A program made the position numbers and the translations under genes. The notes below the pieces were generated by a model. That model saw nothing but the letters and a program-made list of their open reading frames with translations, was not told the DNA's origin and made no database searches. Positions 54,962 to 62,175 of a stretch of DNA of 64,000 nucleotides are shown here, one piece after another (the stretch's first letter is position 1; every line of letters starts with the position of its first letter). This DNA comes from Rhizobiales bacterium dw_265 (GTDB lineage Bacteria; Pseudomonadota; Alphaproteobacteria; Micropepsales; Micropepsaceae), in assembly GCA_018449595.1 (NCBI GenBank), contig JAAVUU010000001.1, positions 186,001-250,000 on the forward strand. The letters run 5' to 3'.

Positions 54962-55837
54962 ATGACCGCGATCACAAGACGGCTGGCGATGGCGGGCCTG
55001 GTGGCGCCGCTGGCGGCGCACGCCAGGGCGCCTCTGCGGATCGGCGCCATTGCCGACTGCCAGTATGCCGACCAGCCCGGCAACGGCGCGCGGCTGTACC
55101 GCCAATCGCCCGCCAAGCTGCGCGCGGCGGTGGCGGCGTTCCAACACCGCCAGGTGGATTTCGCCGTGCATCTGGGGGATTTCATCGACGGCGGCTGGGC
55201 CAGCTTCGACACCGTGCTGCCCATCGCGCAAACACTTGGGCGGCCGTGGCATTTCGTGCTGGGCAATCACGACCTGCTGGTGGCCGATGACAAAAAGCTG
55301 CGGGTGCCCGCGCGGCTGGGCATGCCGGCGCGCTATTACAGCTTCAGCCGCGACGGCTGGCTGTTCGTGGTGCTGGATGGCAATGACGTATCCAGCTATG
55401 GCTGGCCCAAGGACAGCCCGCAGACGGCACAGGGCCTGCGCCTGCATGCCGCGCGCTGGCCGCAAGCCTCGCTGTGGAGCGGGGCGATCGGCACAGCGCA
55501 GATGAACTGGCTGGACATGGTGCTGGCCGATGCCGATGCCCTGGGGCTGAAGGCGATGCTGCTGTGCCACTTTCCGCTATGGCCGCAGAATGACAACAAT
55601 CTGTGGAACGCCGCCGACGTCATCGCGCTGATCGCGCGCCATCCCAGCGTCAAGCTCTGGCTGGACGGCCATAATCACGACGGCAATTACGGCCTGCGCG
55701 ATGGCATCCACTATCTCAACCTGCACGGCATGCTGGACACGCCGCAAACCGCCTGTGCGGTGCTGGAACTGCACCCCGACCGCATCGCCGTGGAGGGCTT
55801 CGGCCGCGAACCTGGCCGGATGCTGACGCTGCGTTAG
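54962..55837 (+). CDS. Exported metallophosphoesterase
   Basis: A 291-residue calcineurin-like phosphoesterase. The N-terminus (MTAITRRLAMAGLVAPLAAH) carries an arginine pair and a hydrophobic run, likely an export signal. Metal-ligand motifs appear in order: ADCQYAD, HLGDFID, LGNHD, LLCHFPLW and GHNHDGNYG, ending in a C-terminal sheet (HPDRIAVEGFG). The overall type resembles ADPRibase-Mn-like or 3',5'-cyclic-nucleotide phosphoesterases. Phosphate-ester hydrolysis in the periplasm is inferred; the substrate is unknown. Confidence 0.88.
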   Translation: MTAITRRLAMAGLVAPLAAHARAPLRIGAIADCQYADQPGNGARLYRQSPAKLRAAVAAFQHRQVDFAVHLGDFIDGGWASFDTVLPIAQTLGRPWHFVLGNHDLLVADDKKLRVPARLGMPARYYSFSRDGWLFVVLDGNDVSSYGWPKDSPQTAQGLRLHAARWPQASLWSGAIGTAQMNWLDMVLADADALGLKAMLLCHFPLWPQNDNNLWNAADVIALIARHPSVKLWLDGHNHDGNYGLRDGIHYLNLHGMLDTPQTACAVLELHPDRIAVEGFGREPGRMLTLR

Positions 55838-55934
55838 GCAGCGCATTCGCGCCTGGGATGCGCCGCGCCACGGCACGCCCCTTGGCGCTGCCCATCGCGC
55901 GGTCTATCTTTCACGGAACTGGGGCAGACGCCGC

Positions 55935-56615
55935 ATGCGCCGCACGACCGGATTGACCGTCCTGTTCGCCTTCAATGGCGGCTTTGTCGATACCGTCGGA
56001 TTGCTGGGCCTGCACGGCCTGTTCCTGGCCCATGTCACCGGCAATCTGGTGACCCTGGCGGCATCCCTGGTGCTGGATCAGCAGGGCGTCATCGCCAAGG
56101 CGTTGGCCTTGCCGGAATTCGTGGCGACGGTGGCGCTGGTCCGGCTGGCGGTGCATCTGCTGGCGCCACGGCCCGGACGCTATCTCTTGTCCGCCTTGCA
56201 GGTCGGGTTGCTGGCGCTGCTTTGCCTGCTGGCGCTGACCTTGTCGCCGTTTGCCAAGGGCGATCCCCCGGCCCTGCTGCTGACCTGCGGCGCCGGCGTG
56301 GCGGCGATGGCGATGCAGAACGCGCTGCTGGGCAGTTATTGGCCCGACCTGCCGCCCACCACCTTCATGTCGGGCAACACGCTGCGGGCGGTGACCGACG
56401 CCGTGGATCTTCTGTTTCATCCCGAGCCAGCGAAAGCGGCCACGATGCGCCAGCGGCTGCGCCATGGCCTTATCGGCATTGCCGGTTTCGCCGCCGGATG
56501 CGGGACGGCGGCGCTGTTGCTGCACCTGGCCGGATTCTGGTGCCTGCTGTTGCCGGTGCTGGTGAGCGGGATTGCCCTGACGGCGGCTAATCGCGACGTG
56601 GGCGGCGCAGGGTGA
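55935..56615 (+). CDS. YoaK-family (DUF1275) membrane protein
   Basis: A 226-residue hydrophobic protein with about six helices. FAFNGGFVDTVGLLGLHGLFLAHVTGNLVTLA at the N-terminus is the DUF1275 signature, as is LPPTTFMSGNTLRAVTDAVDLL later on. The family has no established function. Its last 29 bases overlap the end of the convergent purple-acid-phosphatase-like gene. Confidence 0.82.
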   Translation: MRRTTGLTVLFAFNGGFVDTVGLLGLHGLFLAHVTGNLVTLAASLVLDQQGVIAKALALPEFVATVALVRLAVHLLAPRPGRYLLSALQVGLLALLCLLALTLSPFAKGDPPALLLTCGAGVAAMAMQNALLGSYWPDLPPTTFMSGNTLRAVTDAVDLLFHPEPAKAATMRQRLRHGLIGIAGFAAGCGTAALLLHLAGFWCLLLPVLVSGIALTAANRDVGGAG

Positions 56616-58137
56616 AGCTTTCGAACGCCGCCAGTTCCGTCCCCACCACGTCATAATAGGTCACCGCGATTTCGGTGAAGCCGCCACGGACGCCCGGGTC
56701 CACGGTGAAGGCGGCAAAGCCATAGGCATGCGCCGCATTGCGCACCGCCGACCAGGGCGCCATCTCCTTCACATAGATGGGCGGGCGCTTTTGGGTCTGT
56801 GGGTCAACGGCCCCGACGGCGGTGATCACCCGGCATTGCGGCGGGTTGAAAAACAGTTCGTTGGACGGCGCCGAGGTTCCGCCGCCGCCGATCACCATAT
56901 GCACGGTGCCCTTGGTGGTATCTATGACATCGGTGGCTTTGGCGGTGGGGACCGGCGTCAGGGTGGCGTTGGCCTCCTGCCCCCTTATGGGGTGCGAGCG
57001 TTCATAGTGATGCTCATGACCGCACACCACCAGGTCCACGCCATATTTGTCGAACAGCGGCACCCATTCCTGGCGGATGCCCAGGTCAGCGCCGTTGAAT
57101 TTGTCCGCCGTGGAGATCGCCACCTGGTGCATGCAGACCACGATCCAGTCTATGCCGGGATCGGCGCGGGCGCGGCGCAGTTCCTGCTCCAGCCAGGCCT
57201 TCTGCGCCCCCGCCGAATAGCCCCGGACATAGGAGTTTCCCGAGTCCTGGTAGGCGACATCGTCATTGGCGATGCTGACCACGCGCACGCCACCGGCGGT
57301 GAAGGCGTACCACAGGCCTTTGGTCACTGGCGTCTGTCCCGACGCCTCGGGCAGGCGGAAATAGGTCTGATAGGCCCGATAGCCGATCGGCCCGTTGCCC
57401 AACTCGTTTTCATGATTGCCCGGAGACGGCATCCAGGGGCGCTTGCGGGCGCTGCGGCTGTTGTTGGCCCAGAAATCCCACCAGGTCCGTATGCGGTCCT
57501 CGGCCAGGTTGGCATAGCAGAGATCGCCGTTGAACAAATGAAACAGCGGCTGCACCTGTTCGATGCCCAAGGTGGTGTCGGCGGCGTGCGGCGAACCCAG
57601 ATTGTCGTTCACAAAGGGCGGATCGGCGATGGCCACCCCGGCGGGCGGCTTGTAGCGCCTGCCCAGAGTCGGCGTGCCCTGGTCGCCGAAACTGGTGAAG
57701 GTGAAACGGGCGCGGCCGCGCGGCGCGGTGCGGAAAGCGCCGAACTCCGCCTCGGCGCCGTCATGCAGCGCGCCATACAGATATTGGGTGTCGGGCTGCA
57801 GGCCGGTCAGCCTGGCGTGCCAGGCATAGACGGGCTTGCCGGCCTTGGCATCGGTATAGCTGGCCTGTTCGGCCACAGCCTGTTGCACAAGCCCGCCGTC
57901 GAGATACCCCAACAACACGCGGGGCTGCTGAACGGGTTTGAGTGTGTGCCACGACACCACGACCTGCGATGCGGCATCCGCCCCGAACTGCAGATGCAGC
58001 CCGGCCACCGGAACGGCGGGGTCGCGCGACGATTCCGACGCCGCCCCGGCGGGACCGGAAGGAACAAGAGCGGCCGCCCCCGCCGCCAGCAGCCTGCGGC
58101 GGCTGATATCCAGGTCGAATCCGCTGTCATCCGTCAT
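56587..58137 (-). CDS. Purple-acid-phosphatase-like metallophosphoesterase, Tat-exported
   Basis: A 516-residue enzyme with a twin-arginine signal (DISRRRLLAAGAAALVPSG). After a fibronectin-like N-terminal domain (LHLQFGADAASQVVVSWHTL) come the five metal-binding blocks: TFTSFGDQG, FNGDLCYAN, PGNHENE, CMHQV and CGHEHHYERS, the set of plant-type purple acid phosphatases. It should release phosphate from organic esters outside the cytoplasm. The start near 58137 (MTDDSGF) was chosen; an ATG three codons upstream (58146) also works. Confidence 0.9.
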   Translation of the reverse strand: MTDDSGFDLDISRRRLLAAGAAALVPSGPAGAASESSRDPAVPVAGLHLQFGADAASQVVVSWHTLKPVQQPRVLLGYLDGGLVQQAVAEQASYTDAKAGKPVYAWHARLTGLQPDTQYLYGALHDGAEAEFGAFRTAPRGRARFTFTSFGDQGTPTLGRRYKPPAGVAIADPPFVNDNLGSPHAADTTLGIEQVQPLFHLFNGDLCYANLAEDRIRTWWDFWANNSRSARKRPWMPSPGNHENELGNGPIGYRAYQTYFRLPEASGQTPVTKGLWYAFTAGGVRVVSIANDDVAYQDSGNSYVRGYSAGAQKAWLEQELRRARADPGIDWIVVCMHQVAISTADKFNGADLGIRQEWVPLFDKYGVDLVVCGHEHHYERSHPIRGQEANATLTPVPTAKATDVIDTTKGTVHMVIGGGGTSAPSNELFFNPPQCRVITAVGAVDPQTQKRPPIYVKEMAPWSAVRNAAHAYGFAAFTVDPGVRGGFTEIAVTYYDVVGTELAAFESFTLRRPRRD

Positions 58138-58181
58138 GCCCGCCACGTTGGCCGGCTGCCGGCCCGGTGTCTATCGCGATT

Positions 58182-59999
58182 TCATGGCAAGGCAAACGCA
58201 ATGACCTCATCGGCGCCGGCGCGCTCGCCCCAGAAACCGCCCGTGACCACGGCCGCGACATACTGCTTGCCGCGCACGCTGTAGGTCATCGGGGTGCCAT
58301 AGAGCGAGGCCGGCAGGCTGAAGGTCCAAAGCTCCTTGCCGGTCCTGGTGTCGAAGGCGCGCAGCCGTTTGTCGTCGGTGCCGCCGATGAAGACCAGCCC
58401 GCCGCCGGTAGTGATGGGGCCGCCGACATTGGGACGGCCGGTGTTGGGATCGGGCAGACCGTCGGTGACGCCCAGCACAGATTGCCACACGATGCCGCCG
58501 GTATTGACATCCACCGCCCACAGATTGCCCCAGGGCGGCGCCTGGCAGGGCATGCGGCTGGTCTTGTCCCAGAACCATTGGTAGCCGTCGCGCATGTCAT
58601 AGGTGCCGTCCGGCTTGCGCACCATCACCTCGGGCGAACCCATGTCGGAGGTGTTGAGGATGTAATAGCCCGAGGCGGGATCGAAGGCGGCATGGCTCCA
58701 GTCGATGCCGCCCCAACTGCCGGGAAAACGCGCCACGCCGGAATCGGCGCGCTGCGGCTGCAGGAACCTGCCGCCGACGATGTGCATGTCCTGGATGATC
58801 TTGTCGCAGCCCGCCTTCTGCTGCGGCGTCAGGCTGGACAGTTCGGACATGGCGAAGCTGGTGCGGCCCAGCGGCGGCGTCACCGACATGGGCTGTGTCG
58901 GCGAAGGCTGTTCGCCGATCATGTCGGTGTCGGTGGGCACCGGCGTTTCGGTAATAGGATAGATCGGCTTGCCGTCGCGGCGGTCGAGCAGGAATAGAAG
59001 GCTGGCCTTGCTCATCGCCGCGATGGCGGGAATCGCGCGGCCGTTCTTCTTCACATCCACCAGCGTGGTGAGCGGCAGGTCATAGTCCCACAGATCGTGA
59101 TGCAGCGCCTGGAAGTGCCACAGATACTTGCCGGTCGCGGCATTCACCGCCACCAGTGCATTGGAAAACAGCGACACGCCTTTGCGGTCGTTGCCCGACT
59201 GGTCGAAGGTGGGGGCGCCGAAGGGCAGATAGGCGATGCCGCGTTTCGCATCCAGCGTCAGCCCGGTCCAGACATTGACGCCGGAACGCGCCACCCAACT
59301 GTCGCCGTCCCAACTGTCGTGGAATTTCTCGCCGGGGCCCGGCACGCCGTTGAAATGCCAGACCTCGCGCCCGGTGCGCACATCGAAAGCCCGCGCCTGG
59401 CCGTTGGCGCCCTTTTGCGGTGTTTCCTGGTTGCGCGAGCCGGTGATGATGAGGTTCCTGTAGATCACCGGCGCGGAGGTGATGCCCAGCGCCGCTTTCG
59501 GATACCCCTGCATCACCGCATCGCTGTGCAGGTCGAGCGCGCCGCCCTTGCCGAAGCCCGCCACCGCCGCGCCCGTGCCAGCATGCAGTGCGATCAGCAG
59601 TCCGCCGCGGGTACCGAACACGATCTCGGGCTTTTTGCCTGGCCAATAGGAGACGCCGCGCGTCGCCGGCTGGTCGTTGCCCGGCACCTGATAGGCCCAG
59701 CGCTCCTGTCCCGTGGCCGCGTCCAGCGCCACCACCCGGCCATAGGGCGTGGAGACGTACATCACGCCCTTCACCACGATGGGCGTATCTTCCGATGAAG
59801 CGAAGCCGCGTATGGCATCCGCCGGACGCATGTGGAAGCGCCACGCGGGCTTCAGCGCGGCGACATTGCCGGGGGTGATCTGGGCCAGCGGCGAATGGCG
59901 CGTATCGCCATAGTCATGGCCATAGGTGGGCCAGTCCTCCGCCAGCGATGGCAGCGCCGCAAGAAGCAGGCCGAGAACCGCAAATGCGAACTTTTTCAT
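58182..59999 (-). CDS. PQQ-type beta-propeller protein (third in window)
   Basis: A 605-residue exported protein (signal MKKFAFAVLGLLLAALPSLA) of the quinoprotein dehydrogenase/propeller group. The opening WPTYGHDYGDTRHSPLAQI and blade ends RVVALDAATGQERWAYQ, RAFDVRTGREVWHFNG and WAVDVNTGGIVWQS are characteristic. It resembles the tandem pair at 33.7-37.8 kb but is a distinct lineage (no IRNHPALKG segment). It should be a periplasmic oxidoreductase of unknown substrate. The start is set by ATG 59999 with a G-rich ribosome site. It is divergent from the phospholipase gene. Confidence 0.83.
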   Translation of the reverse strand: MKKFAFAVLGLLLAALPSLAEDWPTYGHDYGDTRHSPLAQITPGNVAALKPAWRFHMRPADAIRGFASSEDTPIVVKGVMYVSTPYGRVVALDAATGQERWAYQVPGNDQPATRGVSYWPGKKPEIVFGTRGGLLIALHAGTGAAVAGFGKGGALDLHSDAVMQGYPKAALGITSAPVIYRNLIITGSRNQETPQKGANGQARAFDVRTGREVWHFNGVPGPGEKFHDSWDGDSWVARSGVNVWTGLTLDAKRGIAYLPFGAPTFDQSGNDRKGVSLFSNALVAVNAATGKYLWHFQALHHDLWDYDLPLTTLVDVKKNGRAIPAIAAMSKASLLFLLDRRDGKPIYPITETPVPTDTDMIGEQPSPTQPMSVTPPLGRTSFAMSELSSLTPQQKAGCDKIIQDMHIVGGRFLQPQRADSGVARFPGSWGGIDWSHAAFDPASGYYILNTSDMGSPEVMVRKPDGTYDMRDGYQWFWDKTSRMPCQAPPWGNLWAVDVNTGGIVWQSVLGVTDGLPDPNTGRPNVGGPITTGGGLVFIGGTDDKRLRAFDTRTGKELWTFSLPASLYGTPMTYSVRGKQYVAAVVTGGFWGERAGADEVIAFALP

Positions 60000-60103
60000 C
60001 CGCCCCCCTGGCGGTTCATGATTTGGCGGGAAGCTTAGGTGGGGCATCCCTGCCGGACAATGCCGGACACGGACCAGAAAGGCCCGCAAATCTCACCGGC
60101 CGT

Positions 60104-60119
60104 GTGACAACTGTGTCAC
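60104..60119. promoter_or_regulatory. Operator-like palindrome upstream of the phospholipase gene
   Basis: GTGACA-ACTG-TGTCAC is a perfect inverted repeat lying between the divergent propeller and phospholipase genes, about 40 bases before the phospholipase ATG. A -10-like GATATCCT lies further down. The size and symmetry fit a transcription-factor site; the factor is unknown. Confidence 0.4.
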
Positions 60120-60159
60120 GCGGATCGCGTAGGGATATCCTGTACAAACGGGTCAGGAC

Positions 60160-62175
60160 ATGGGCGATCGCAGGACATTTTTGAAGACCGGCGCGGCGGG
60201 GCTGGCCGCGCTGCCGCTTTCCATCCAGCGCGCCTTGGCGTTGCCGGCGGGGGGCAAGACCGGCACCCTGATGGATGTCGAGCATGTGGTGATCCTGATG
60301 CAGGAGAACCGCTCTTTCGATCATTATTTCGGCATGCTGCGCGGGGTGCGCGGCTTTTCCGATCCCCGGCCGCTGATGCTGCCCTCCGGCAAGCCGGTCT
60401 GGTACCAGCCGGGCCCCGGCGGCGAGACGGTGACGCCCTTCCGCCTGGACAGCGCCACCAGCGCGGCGCAAAGCCTGGCCAGCCTGGATCATAGCTGGAA
60501 GGGCAGCCAGGCGCGCTGGAAGAACCATGATGCCTGGATCGCGGCCAAGACGCCGATGACCATGGGTCATTTCACGCGCGCGGATCTGCCTTTCTATTAC
60601 GCGCTGGCCGACGCCTTCACCATCTGCGATGCCTATCACTGCTCGCTGTTCGGGCCGACAAATCCCAATCGCCTGTTCCTGTTCAGCGGCACCAACGGGC
60701 TGGCGGTGGGCAATGACGGCAAGCAGGCGATCGAGAACCCGCCCGACGAACCCAACGAGACCGCCGATCCCAAAAACGACGCGGCGGCATTCAAGCCCTA
60801 TGGCTGGACCACCTATGCCGAGCGCCTGCAGGCGGCGGGCATCGACTGGCGGCTCTATCAGGAATACGACAATTACGGCGACAATGGCCTGGCCTATTTC
60901 GCCAGTTTCCGCGGCCTGGACCCGTCATCGCAATTGTATGACCGGGGGCGCGGCTGGGCTGCCACCTCCAACGCCGCCAATGCCAAACAGTCGCGCGGCG
61001 AGCATCTGATCGCGCGCTTCAGCGACGATGTGGCGAGCGGCAAGCTGCCCCAGGTGTCCTGGATCGTGGCGCCTTATATCCTGTGCGAACATCCCGCCGC
61101 CTGCCCCGCCTATGGCGAACAGTTCACGGCGCGGCTGATCGCGGCCCTGACCGCCCATCCCGAGGTCTGGGCGCGCACGGTGTTCATCCTGAACTATGAC
61201 GAGAATGACGGCTTCTTCGATCATGTGCCGCCGCCGGTGCCGCCGGCGCAGCTGGGCAAAAGCACCGTGGCGCTGGACGGCGAAAGCTATCATGGCGAGC
61301 CGGTGGGATTGGGCCCGCGCGTGCCGCTGCTGATCGTCTCGCCCTGGACCAAGGGCGGCTTCGTCAATTCCGAACTGTTCGACCACACTTCGGTGATCCG
61401 TTTCCTGGAGCGGCGCTTCGGGGTGATGGAGCCGAACATCACGCCCTGGCGGCGGGCGGTGTGCGGCGACCTCACCTCGGCCTTCGACTTCACCAGCGGC
61501 GGAGATGGCAATGTCCCGCTGCCGGATACGGCGGGTTACAACGCCAGGGCGGATGCCGCGCATCTGTTGCCGCCGGTCGTGCGCCCGGCGGACACCAGTT
61601 TGCCCGTGCAGGAAGCCGGGCAGCGGCCGGCGCGCGCCCTGCCCTATGCGCTGGAGGTCACGGGCCGGGCGGACGGAAAATCATTCACGCTGCAGATCGG
61701 CAATCGCGGCAGCGCGGGCGCCAGCCTCGCGGTGCATGCCAGGGATGGAAGCGTCTGGTATTACACGGTCGAGGCCGGCAAGAGCGTGTCCGACCGATTG
61801 CCCATCGGCGGGGGTGGTTTCGGCTTCGTCCTCCATGGTCCCAACGGTTTCCTGCGCGAATTTTCCGGCGTGGCGGTTTCGCCCGCCGAGATTGAAACGC
61901 GCCATGACGCGGCGGACGAAAGCCTGGTGCTTCGGATTCGCAACACCGGCGCCGCCGCCTGCGACATCACCATCGCACCGCGCGATTATTCCCATGAAGC
62001 GCCACGGCATTATCAAATCGCGCCCGGCGCGGTGCGGGAGGACCGCTGGCCGCTGGCCGCCAGCGATCACTGGTACGACCTGGAAGCGCGCGGCGGCGAC
62101 ACCGTCTGGCGCTTTGCCGGCCATGTCGAGACCGGCCGCCCCAGCCGCAGCGATCCGGCCATCGGCCGGGTTTAA
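60160..62175 (+). CDS. Phosphocholine-specific phospholipase C, Tat-exported
   Basis: A 671-residue enzyme with a twin-arginine signal (DRRTFLKTGAAGLAALPLS). The catalytic domain shows VVILMQENRSFDHYFGMLRG, HFTRADLPFYYALADAFTICD and YDENDGFFDHVPPP, matching the phosphoesterase family that cleaves phosphatidylcholine or sphingomyelin. The C-terminal ~200 residues are two DUF756 repeats (PYALEVTGRADGKSFTL; ETRHDAADESLVLRI). It would release phosphocholine from host, dead-cell or environmental lipid. AGGA precedes the ATG. The stop codon shares TTAA with the convergent sulfotransferase gene. Confidence 0.93.
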   Translation: MGDRRTFLKTGAAGLAALPLSIQRALALPAGGKTGTLMDVEHVVILMQENRSFDHYFGMLRGVRGFSDPRPLMLPSGKPVWYQPGPGGETVTPFRLDSATSAAQSLASLDHSWKGSQARWKNHDAWIAAKTPMTMGHFTRADLPFYYALADAFTICDAYHCSLFGPTNPNRLFLFSGTNGLAVGNDGKQAIENPPDEPNETADPKNDAAAFKPYGWTTYAERLQAAGIDWRLYQEYDNYGDNGLAYFASFRGLDPSSQLYDRGRGWAATSNAANAKQSRGEHLIARFSDDVASGKLPQVSWIVAPYILCEHPAACPAYGEQFTARLIAALTAHPEVWARTVFILNYDENDGFFDHVPPPVPPAQLGKSTVALDGESYHGEPVGLGPRVPLLIVSPWTKGGFVNSELFDHTSVIRFLERRFGVMEPNITPWRRAVCGDLTSAFDFTSGGDGNVPLPDTAGYNARADAAHLLPPVVRPADTSLPVQEAGQRPARALPYALEVTGRADGKSFTLQIGNRGSAGASLAVHARDGSVWYYTVEAGKSVSDRLPIGGGGFGFVLHGPNGFLREFSGVAVSPAEIETRHDAADESLVLRIRNTGAAACDITIAPRDYSHEAPRHYQIAPGAVREDRWPLAASDHWYDLEARGGDTVWRFAGHVETGRPSRSDPAIGRV

